From NCBI GenBank assembly GCA_046153875.1, contig JBJXFE010000067.1, forward strand, positions 1 through 7,703: DNA of 7,703 nt, written 5' to 3'. The DNA comes from JBJXFE01 sp046153875. GTDB lineage: Bacteria > Planctomycetota > Phycisphaerae > Phycisphaerales > UBA1924. Below the pieces are notes generated by a model that searched no databases, was not told the origin of the DNA, and worked only from the letters and a program-made list of their open reading frames with translations. This document shows positions 1 through 7,703 of this stretch, piece by piece; the first letter of the stretch is position 1, and every line of letters begins with the position of its first letter. A program made the translations under genes and the position numbers.

Positions 1-2
1 GG

Positions 3-230
3 GCGTGCGACCTGATCCACTGGCAGACCGTCCTGACGGTTGCCGACGCCGGCTTCGCTGCGACGCAGGCACGCGCCGGCGGCGGGCGGTGGGTTTCACC
101 CGGACCGGTCGGGGGCCTCGACTCTTCTAGGGGACCACGTCGAGCGGTGATGGCCAGGGATCCGGACGGACACGCGGTTCTCCTGGCCGAGGCCGCTGAG
201 GCCTCCGAAGCGCAGACCCCAGCAAGATAG
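3..230 (+). CDS. VOC/glyoxalase-superfamily protein, C-terminal fragment (5' end outside window)
   Basis: The frame opening at base 3 is free of stops up to TAG at 228-230 and gives 75 residues with no start of its own, so it is the tail of a gene that begins upstream of the window. The fragment reads like the last half-module of a vicinal-oxygen-chelate (glyoxalase/bleomycin resistance) protein. It has a strand plus helix (HWQTVLTVADAGFAATQ), then a GGGRWVSPG turn, then the typical closing strand DPDGHAVLLAE at about residues 53-63. In this family the Glu near the end of that last strand is usually a metal ligand. The 12-residue Ala/Glu-rich tail after it looks disordered. VOC proteins include lyases, dioxygenases and drug-binding proteins, so no substrate can be given. 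It lies 109 bases upstream of the next gene and need not share its promoter. The family call rests on motif resemblance over a short stretch. Confidence 0.72.
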   Translation, partial: ACDLIHWQTVLTVADAGFAATQARAGGGRWVSPGPVGGLDSSRGPRRAVMARDPDGHAVLLAEAAEASEAQTPAR

Positions 231-274
231 GGGGCGCGAAACAGCCGCAACGTGCTTCGACCAGAGGCATCCAA

Positions 275-294
275 GGGGCGCTGAGCGTCGCCCC
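275..294 (+). terminator. possible stem-loop between the VOC gene and the downstream operon
   Basis: GGGGCG at 275-280 can pair perfectly with CGCCCC at 289-294 around an 8-base loop. It sits 45 bases after the VOC stop codon and before the next gene. There is no T-run after it, so it is not a classical intrinsic terminator. In DNA this GC-rich, six-base palindromes occur by chance. No convincing -35/-10 promoter could be read in 231-339 either. Confidence 0.22.
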
Positions 295-327
295 CGCCCT
301 AGGCCTGCCGCGGCGTTTCGCGCGTTG

Positions 328-333
328 AAGGAG
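328..333 (+). promoter_or_regulatory. Shine-Dalgarno AAGGAG that sets the start of the Prx-like/YHS gene
   Basis: AAGGAG lies 6 bases before the ATG at 340, an ideal spacing. An in-frame TTG at 325 would place this motif inside the coding region and has no comparable site upstream of it. This decides for ATG 340. Confidence 0.75.
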
Positions 334-339
334 TTCTGG

Positions 340-1275
340 ATGACGTTGCCTTGCTGTGCCGCCCTCGCTGGTTTCGCCTTCCTCGCCTCGGCACCATCCC
401 TCGCCGGCCCGGCCCAACCGGAGAGCATACCCATGATGTGCGTGCGCCAGGACCATGAGTTCACGCTGGCCCAGGCCCCCGGCCGCACCATCGCGGTTCA
501 CTTCGTCCCGCATCCCGAGCACCCGGAATGTACCGCGTTCGTGCGCGAGTACTTCCAGCAGTGGCCCGCCGCGGCCGGCGTCTACCACGTGTTCGTCGTG
601 AGCACCGAGCCCTCCGCGGTCAAGGAATGGGCCTCCCAGTTCAAGGACGAGTCGCTCATGATCGCCGCGGACACGGGCCGCAAGCTCGCCACCGAGCTCA
701 AGGTCCCGGGCACCGGCAAGAGTGACGCGGCTCCAGCGACGGTCGTGCTTGGTCCGGATCAGCGTGAACTGTTCCGACGTGTCGGCTCCGGCCGGCACGA
801 CAACATGCCCTTCGCCGAGTTCGCGCGGATGTTGGAGCAGAAGACGGTCGCGTCCGCCTTGAACCACTACAACGTGCCCAAGGGCAAGCCCGTGGCAATC
901 GAGGGCCACGACCTCGTCGCGTACTTCACCCCGGGCAAGGCGGTCAAGGGCAAGCCTGATGTCTCCTCTCGGTACCGCGGCGTGACGTACCACTTCTCGA
1001 CCCCCGAGAACCAACGGCTTTTCGCCCGCGAGCCCGAGAAGTACCTGCCGACCTACGGCGGATGGTGCGCCAGCGCCATGGGGGACAAGGGGACGAAGGT
1101 CGAGATCGCCCCCAGCAACTTCAAGGTGAAGGACGGTCGGCTCTTCCTCTTCTACAAGAGCGTGTTCGGCGACGCCCTCAAGGACTGGAACAAGCACGAG
1201 CGCGAGTGGGAACCCGCCGCGGACGCCAACTGGAAGAAACTGACCAACGAGGACCCCATCAAACCCGCGAAGTGA
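340..1275 (+). CDS. exported peroxiredoxin-like (AhpC/TSA fold) domain fused to a YHS domain
   Basis: The protein has 311 residues. Residues 1-22 form a hydrophobic export signal with a plausible cleavage after SLA (20-22); its n-region lacks Lys/Arg, which is unusual. Residues about 37-170 resemble an AhpC/TSA thioredoxin fold. They show a strand IAVHFVPHP, then Cys64 in PEHPECTAFVREY where peroxiredoxins carry the peroxidatic Cys, then VFVVSTE, an AADTGRKLATEL stretch, and a TVVLGPDQRELFRRVG strand pair. The usual P-x3-T-x2-C motif here reads P57-x3-H61-x2-C64. Residues about 184-300 are a YHS domain: EGHDLVAYFTPGKAVKG, TYHFSTPENQRLF, then GGWC with Cys243, ending in ADANW. YHS domains are small modules thought to bind metals or other ligands; the role is not settled. 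A periplasmic thiol-redox or metal-linked job is inferred. The DoxX-like gene follows 46 bases on. I am sure of the YHS part and fairly sure of the Prx-like fold; peroxidase activity is unproven. Confidence 0.85.
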   Translation: MTLPCCAALAGFAFLASAPSLAGPAQPESIPMMCVRQDHEFTLAQAPGRTIAVHFVPHPEHPECTAFVREYFQQWPAAAGVYHVFVVSTEPSAVKEWASQFKDESLMIAADTGRKLATELKVPGTGKSDAAPATVVLGPDQRELFRRVGSGRHDNMPFAEFARMLEQKTVASALNHYNVPKGKPVAIEGHDLVAYFTPGKAVKGKPDVSSRYRGVTYHFSTPENQRLFAREPEKYLPTYGGWCASAMGDKGTKVEIAPSNFKVKDGRLFLFYKSVFGDALKDWNKHEREWEPAADANWKKLTNEDPIKPAK

Positions 1276-1321
1276 CAGCGCCGCGGTCGCCGAGTCCGCG
1301 ATCCCGGCGTGGAGAACCGTT

Positions 1322-1744
1322 ATGACCCTCAGCCGCCGCGCCGCGATCCTGTCGTGGACCCTCCAGTCCGTTGTCGCGGCGATCCTGGTCCAGACACTCT
1401 TTTTCAAGTTCACGGGGGCCGAGGAGTCCGTGTACATATTCCGCACCCTCGGCGCGGAGCCGGTCGGCCGCATTGGCTCCGGAGTTGCCGAGTTGGTCGC
1501 GGTCGTCCTGCTGCTGGTGCCCCGGACCGTGATATACGGCGCCCTGCTCTCGCTGGGCGTGATCTGCGGCGCGATCGCGAGCCACCTGACCGTTCTCGGC
1601 ATCGAAGTGATGAACGACGGGGGGCTGTTGTTCGGCTTGGCCGTCATCGTGTTCGTGTGCTCGACCTCAATCCTCGCGATCCGTCGCGCGCACATCCCAC
1701 TCATCGGCCCGCGGCTGGTGCGCGGCGCGCCGATCGCGTCCTAA
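1322..1744 (+). CDS. DoxX-like family membrane protein
   Basis: The product has 140 residues and is mostly hydrophobic, with four likely transmembrane helices at about 7-29, 49-67, 70-93 and 99-121. Several stretches match the DoxX-like family pattern: FFKFTGAEESVYIF after helix 1, GRIGSGVAELVAVVLLLVPRT spanning helix 2, GAIASHLTVLG in helix 3, then a short polar loop MNDGG and helix 4, closing with HIPLIGP. DoxX was named for a subunit of an archaeal thiosulfate:quinone oxidoreductase. Most bacterial homologues have no proven reaction and are loosely tied to oxidative stress or redox at the membrane. GGAG at 1311-1314, 7 bases before the ATG, supports the start. The gene lies 46 bases after the Prx-like/YHS gene and 24 bases before the glucosidase, so it is likely co-transcribed. 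Pairing with an exported thiol-type protein fits a membrane redox role, but that is inference. Confidence 0.85.
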   Translation: MTLSRRAAILSWTLQSVVAAILVQTLFFKFTGAEESVYIFRTLGAEPVGRIGSGVAELVAVVLLLVPRTVIYGALLSLGVICGAIASHLTVLGIEVMNDGGLLFGLAVIVFVCSTSILAIRRAHIPLIGPRLVRGAPIAS

Positions 1745-1768
1745 CCGTGTCCCGATGCCGGAGGAAAC

Positions 1769-4553
<2,785 letters not shown>

Positions 4554-4555
<2 letters not shown>

Positions 4556-4558
4556 GGG
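4554..4558 (+). promoter_or_regulatory. Shine-Dalgarno GAGGG overlapping the glucosidase stop codon
   Basis: GAGGG shares its first two bases with the TGA (4553-4555) of the glucosidase and stands 5 bases before ATG 4564. The layout suggests translational coupling. It also favours ATG 4564 over the in-frame TTG at 4552, which would overlap the upstream stop and push the lipoprotein signal inward. Confidence 0.6.
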
Positions 4559-4563
4559 CCTGT

Positions 4564-6009
4564 ATGACCGTCGGACGATCGCTCGTGCTTTGCCCTGTCC
4601 TCGCTGCCCTCTTGACGGGCTGTGCCGCGGACCGCCACCGTGCGCCGCCGCTGGACGAGATCTACTCGCAGGCAGCCCAGCGCATCGGACCGGAGCGTAA
4701 CCCGGTCGTCGTCATCCCGGGCATCCTCGGGTCGAACCTCAAGGACTCCGAGACCGGCACGATCGTCTGGGGCGCCTTCGTGTACGGGGTCGCGGACCCC
4801 GACCTTGCGGACGGCGCCCGTCTCGTGGCTCTGCCGATGGGTGAGGGCGTACCGCTGTCCCGCCTCCGCGACGGTGTCGAGCCCGACGGCGTGCTCAAGA
4901 GCCTGGAGGCGAACGTCAGCCTTCTCGTCAAGATCACCGCCCTGGAGCCCTACCGCGGCATCATCGAAGCCCTCGCCGCGGGGCGCTACGTCGATCGCGA
5001 CATCGCCCAGGCGACGCAGCGACACGTACGCGGCGACGGCCCGGTGGACTACGCGGGCCTCCACTACACCTGCTTTCAGTTCGACTACGACTGGCGCCGC
5101 GACGTATCGGAGAACGCGAGCCGACTGCACGAACTCATCCAGGACGCCGCGGAACTGACCCGCGAAGCGCGCGGGGGCAGTGAGAGCGATCCGGTCAAGG
5201 TCGATGTCGTCGCCCACTCGATGGGCGGCCTGGTGCTCCGCTACTACCTCATGTACGGCACGCAGCCGCTGCCCGAGGATGGCTCGCTCCCGCCGCTGAC
5301 CTGGACCGGGGCCGAGCACGTCGAGCAGGCGATCCTCGTCGGCACACCCAACGCCGGCTCGGTCCTCGCCGTCAAGCAACTGGTCGAGGGCGTGAACTAC
5401 TCCCCGATCACGCCCACCTACCAGCCGGCGGTGCTCGGCACCATGCCCGCGATCTTTCAGCTCATGACGCGCAACCGGCACGCGCGCGTGATCGATGCGC
5501 AGAGCGGCAAGCCCATCGACATCTACGACGCGGCCACCTGGGAGCGGTACCGCTGGGGACTCTTGGACCCCGGCCAGGACCGCTACCTGCAATGGCTCCT
5601 GCCCGACGTGCCCGACGCGCCGACCCGCCGCCGCATCGCCCTGGACCAGCTCCGCAAGGTGTTAGCCCGCACCGACCAACTCCACCGCGCTCTCGACGCC
5701 CCCGCCGAGCCCCCGTACGGCCTGAATCTGCGTCTGGTCCTGGGCGACGCCGAACCGACCGCGTCCGTCCTCGCGGTGAACCCCGACACCGGCCGCTTGA
5801 CCATCCGCGAGACCGGACCCGGCGACGGCACCGTCACCCGCGCCAGCGCTCTGATGGACGAGCGCCTCGGCGGCGACTGGCAGCCGCGCCTCCGCACGCC
5901 GATCCGCTGGAGCGAAGTCGGCTTCATCCCCGCCGACCACATCGCCCTCACCCGCCACCCCATCTTCGTGGATGGCTTGCTCTACACGCTCCTGGAGCGG
6001 CCGCGCTGA
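4564..6009 (+). CDS. LCAT-family (lecithin:cholesterol acyltransferase-like) alpha/beta-hydrolase lipoprotein
   Basis: The product has 481 residues. A type II signal is clear: Arg5, a hydrophobic core, and a lipobox LTGC with Cys20 as the lipidated residue, so the enzyme should be membrane-anchored outside the cytoplasm. The mature part fits the LCAT/PDAT family. It has VVVIPGILGSNL at 48-59 (the oxyanion-loop region), the FDYDWRRD segment at 173-180, and the nucleophile elbow VVAHSMGGLVLRYY at 215-228 with Ser219. It also has ILVGTPNAGS at 257-266, GDGTVTRAS at 420-428 with Asp421 as probable acid, and ADHIALTRHP at 457-466 with His459 as probable base. The triad is therefore complete in the family order Ser-Asp-His. 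Such enzymes cleave or transfer acyl chains of phospholipids; whether this one is a phospholipase or an acyltransferase, and on what acceptor, cannot be read. It starts 8 bases after the glucosidase, which suggests linked expression. About 86 bases separate it from the next gene. Confidence 0.88.
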   Translation: MTVGRSLVLCPVLAALLTGCAADRHRAPPLDEIYSQAAQRIGPERNPVVVIPGILGSNLKDSETGTIVWGAFVYGVADPDLADGARLVALPMGEGVPLSRLRDGVEPDGVLKSLEANVSLLVKITALEPYRGIIEALAAGRYVDRDIAQATQRHVRGDGPVDYAGLHYTCFQFDYDWRRDVSENASRLHELIQDAAELTREARGGSESDPVKVDVVAHSMGGLVLRYYLMYGTQPLPEDGSLPPLTWTGAEHVEQAILVGTPNAGSVLAVKQLVEGVNYSPITPTYQPAVLGTMPAIFQLMTRNRHARVIDAQSGKPIDIYDAATWERYRWGLLDPGQDRYLQWLLPDVPDAPTRRRIALDQLRKVLARTDQLHRALDAPAEPPYGLNLRLVLGDAEPTASVLAVNPDTGRLTIRETGPGDGTVTRASALMDERLGGDWQPRLRTPIRWSEVGFIPADHIALTRHPIFVDGLLYTLLERPR

Positions 6010-6095
6010 GTCTCGCGGGATCCTGCGAATCGTCCGCACGCCGGGCGCATCCAAGCTCGCGATTCGAGCGCCCTCCGATCAAGGAACCCGCCGCC

Positions 6096-6644
6096 ATGCA
6101 CACCATCTCCGTCGTCCTCTTCACCGTCTCGCTCGCCGTCGTCGCTGTCCCCTCGAGCCGCGAAGCCCGTTCGCTGCCCTCACAGCGCCTCCCGCCCGGC
6201 GCACACTCCCCCGATGTGGCCGTCCATCACACCCTCACCCTCGAGGGCGCCAACCGCGTGCTCGCCGCGGCTATCGCGAAGGCGCACGAGCGCCACGCGG
6301 GCGGAGCGATCGCCGTGGTGGACGAGGGTGGGCACCTGATCGCGTTCCAACGCCTGGACGGCACGTTCGCCGCCGGCGCGCCCGTCTCGATCGGCAAGGC
6401 CCGAACCGCCGCGATCTTCAAGAAACCCACCAAGGCCTTCGAGGACGCGATCAAGGGCGGGCGGACCGCCCTCGTCGGCGTGGGCGAGATGACGCCGCTG
6501 CAGGGCGGCGTCCCCATCGAGCACGAAGGGCACGTCATCGGCGCTATCGGTGTCAGCGGAGCCCACAGCCAAGTCGAGGACGAGGAGATCGCGCTCGCAG
6601 GCGCCGCCGCCATCGTCTCCCCCACCGCCGAGGTACACCCGTAA
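6096..6644 (+). CDS. exported GlcG/HbpS-like heme-binding family protein
   Basis: The product has 182 residues. Residues 1-18 are a hydrophobic segment consistent with an export signal, though its n-region has only a His and no Lys/Arg. The rest matches the GlcG/HbpS ('haem-degrading') family closely. It has LTLEGANRVLAAAIAKAHE (47-65), the strand AIAVVDEGGHLIAFQRLDGT (71-90), SIGKARTAAIFKKPTKAFED (98-117), MTPLQGGVPIEHEGHVIGAIGVSG (132-155), and a final helix rich in Ala. HbpS of Streptomyces is a secreted heme-binding protein that feeds a redox-sensing two-component system; GlcG is a glycolate-operon protein of unclear role. The family match is secure, but heme binding here is only inferred. 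AAGGA at 6081-6085 is 10 bases before the ATG, a long spacing. The tandem YHS lipoprotein follows 49 bases downstream. No sensor kinase of the HbpS type is in this window. Confidence 0.88.
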   Translation: MHTISVVLFTVSLAVVAVPSSREARSLPSQRLPPGAHSPDVAVHHTLTLEGANRVLAAAIAKAHERHAGGAIAVVDEGGHLIAFQRLDGTFAAGAPVSIGKARTAAIFKKPTKAFEDAIKGGRTALVGVGEMTPLQGGVPIEHEGHVIGAIGVSGAHSQVEDEEIALAGAAAIVSPTAEVHP

Positions 6645-6693
6645 CCAACGCGCAGGCGCCGCATCCCAGATGCGGCCGTTGCAGGAGACCGAC

Positions 6694-7611
6694 ATGATTC
6701 CCCGCCGTTCCACCGCCGCCCGACTCGCCGCAGCGTCCGCGATTGCCCTGGTCTGCGGCCTGCCCGCGTGCACCAATGGCCCCGGCCAATGCGTGGGCGC
6801 CGCCGACGCATCGGTCGAGTCGGACCAGAAGGCCCTGCTCAACCTCGACAAGAACGGCGTCGCGCTCCAGGGCTACGACCCCGTCGCGTACTTCACAGAT
6901 GCCAAGCCCGTAAAGGGCGACGCCAGCCATCGCACGACATACCACGATGCCGTGTACCACTTCGCCAGCGCCGAGCACCGCGCGATGTTCGAAGCGGACC
7001 CCGCGAAGTACGAGCCCGATTTCGGCGGGTACTGCGCCTACGCCGCATCGATCAACACCATCTCGCCGATCAGCCCCGACTACTGGGAGATCGTGGACGG
7101 CCGCCTGATCCTCCAGCACAACCAGAAGGCCTGGGACCTCTGGCACAGAGACCCGGCCAACAACCTCGTCAAGGCCGACGCGAACTGGCCCGGACTGATC
7201 GAGCGGAACGGTTCGCCCGCGCGCACGCTGCTCAACGTGGACGAGGACGGGTTGGCGCTCGAGGGCTACGACCCCGTCGCGTACGTCACCGACGGCAAGC
7301 CCGTCAGGGGAGACCCGGCGCTCGCGCGCAGCTACCAGGGCGCGACGTATCACTTCACCACCACCGAGCACAAGAACCTGTTCGAGAAAGACCCCGCGAA
7401 GTACGCGCCGCAGTTCGGCGGATTCTGCGGGTACGCCGCGTCGATCAACAAGGTCTCGCCGGTCAACCCCGAGATCTGGCAGGTCGTGAACGGCCGTCTC
7501 GTCCTCCAGCACACGCCGAAGGCGTTCGAGCTGTTCAACGAGGACCTGCCGGGGAACTACGCCAGGGCCGAGCGGAACTGGTCCAGCCTTTCGCGCGCCC
7601 GATGCCGCTGA
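6694..7611 (+). CDS. tandem YHS-domain lipoprotein
   Basis: The product has 305 residues. The N-terminus has Arg4-Arg5, a hydrophobic stretch, and a lipobox-like LPAC with Cys26 (Pro at -2 is less common), so it is probably a lipoprotein; if not, it is still exported. After a short linker come two complete YHS domains, residues about 50-168 and 181-299. Each has GYDPVAY, the D-x-KPV-[KR]-GD loop, YHF, DPAKY, GG[YF]C with Cys114 or Cys245, YAASIN, and a GRL-[IV]-LQH strand near the end. The two align without gaps at an offset of 131 residues, with about 64 of 119 positions identical by hand count, so they arose by internal duplication. Databases call part of this family '(seleno)proteins'; both key residues here are TGC cysteine codons, not TGA. 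The function of the family is unknown; metal or redox binding is inferred. AGGAG at 6683-6687 stands 6 bases before ATG 6694. It is the last gene of the run. Confidence 0.9.
   Translation: MIPRRSTAARLAAASAIALVCGLPACTNGPGQCVGAADASVESDQKALLNLDKNGVALQGYDPVAYFTDAKPVKGDASHRTTYHDAVYHFASAEHRAMFEADPAKYEPDFGGYCAYAASINTISPISPDYWEIVDGRLILQHNQKAWDLWHRDPANNLVKADANWPGLIERNGSPARTLLNVDEDGLALEGYDPVAYVTDGKPVRGDPALARSYQGATYHFTTTEHKNLFEKDPAKYAPQFGGFCGYAASINKVSPVNPEIWQVVNGRLVLQHTPKAFELFNEDLPGNYARAERNWSSLSRARCR
6841..7590 (+). repeat. internal duplication encoding the two YHS domains (period 393 bases)
   Basis: Copy 1 is 6841-7197 and copy 2 is 7234-7590, offset by 393 bases. Exact shared blocks include 23 bases at 6869-6891 and 7262-7284, and 16 bases at 6997-7012 and 7390-7405. 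Protein identity of about 54 percent shows an old duplication; the identical blocks mark the most conserved motifs rather than recent copying. Confidence 0.85.
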
Positions 7612-7628
7612 CTCTGACTCTCCTCCAT

Positions 7629-7664
7629 CCGGGCCCGCAGGCCGGCGTTCGGCCCCGAGCCCGG
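7629..7664 (+). terminator. GC-rich stem-loop after the last gene, possible transcription end
   Basis: CCGGGC at 7629-7634 pairs with GCCCGG at 7659-7664. Inside it GGCCG (7640-7644) pairs with CGGCC (7650-7654) around a GCGTT loop. It begins 17 bases after the stop codon of the tandem YHS gene. No T-run follows, so it would be an atypical terminator or only a stabilising 3' structure. Nothing else was seen in 7612-7703. Confidence 0.38.
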
Positions 7665-7703
7665 GCATGCACCCTCCCCGGCGGCCCGCGCGCCTCTCTC
7701 CCC

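Noticed and set aside
325..339. TTG at 325 as start of the Prx-like/YHS gene
   Set aside because: It would swallow the AAGGAG ribosome site and has none upstream. It would add a Lys to the signal n-region, so it is not wholly excluded, but ATG 340 is far better supported.
127..1704. A 525-codon open frame on the - strand opposite the Prx-like/YHS and DoxX-like genes
   Set aside because: It is antisense to two well-supported genes, has low-complexity Arg/Gly/Val-rich content and no recognisable motif. Long antisense frames are expected in GC-rich coding DNA.
6026..6073. Inverted repeats in the 86-base gap between the LCAT-like and GlcG/HbpS-like genes (CGAATCG/CGATTCG, GGGCGC/GCGCCC, GCTCG/CGAGC)
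   Set aside because: The stems are only 5-7 bases and mutually exclusive, loops are up to 27 bases, and no T-run follows. Chance pairing in GC-rich DNA is the simpler explanation.
6694..7611. Possible selenocysteine in the YHS proteins
   Set aside because: Some database names for this family say '(seleno)protein', but the key positions in all three YHS domains here are TGC cysteine codons, and no in-frame TGA interrupts the genes.

Overview
The window is GC-rich bacterial DNA with dense coding, all on the + strand. It holds six complete genes and the 3' end of a seventh. The gene set combines YHS-domain lipoproteins, an MGH1/GH63-type glucosidase, an LCAT-like lipoprotein and a GlcG/HbpS-like exported protein. 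Together with the high GC, this suggests an environmental bacterium with a Gram-negative type envelope. A planctomycete (Phycisphaerae-like) is my best guess, but it is a guess from gene content only. No rRNA, tRNA, CRISPR array, transposase or phage gene was seen.

Layout: 1-230 is the C-terminal end of a glyoxalase/VOC-superfamily protein. 231-339 is a short spacer with a possible hairpin. 340-1275 encodes an exported peroxiredoxin-like/YHS fusion. 1322-1744 encodes a four-helix DoxX-like membrane protein. 1769-4555 encodes a large, apparently cytoplasmic MGH1/GH63-type glucosidase. 4564-6009 encodes a lipoprotein alpha/beta hydrolase of the LCAT family. 6096-6644 encodes an exported GlcG/HbpS-like protein. 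6694-7611 encodes a lipoprotein with two tandem YHS domains. 7612-7703 is non-coding and holds a GC-rich stem-loop that may end the transcript.

The six complete genes are separated by 46, 24, 8, 86 and 49 bases, and most have a good Shine-Dalgarno sequence, so one transcription unit is plausible. Five of the six products are predicted to act in or beyond the cytoplasmic membrane. Four of them (Prx-like/YHS, DoxX-like, GlcG/HbpS-like, tandem YHS) belong to families linked to redox, metal or heme handling. The inferred theme is an envelope redox or metal/heme module bracketed by YHS proteins, with a translationally adjacent glucosidase and lipid-acyl hydrolase/transferase in the middle. Whether the sugar and lipid enzymes share a pathway with the redox genes cannot be decided from the sequence.
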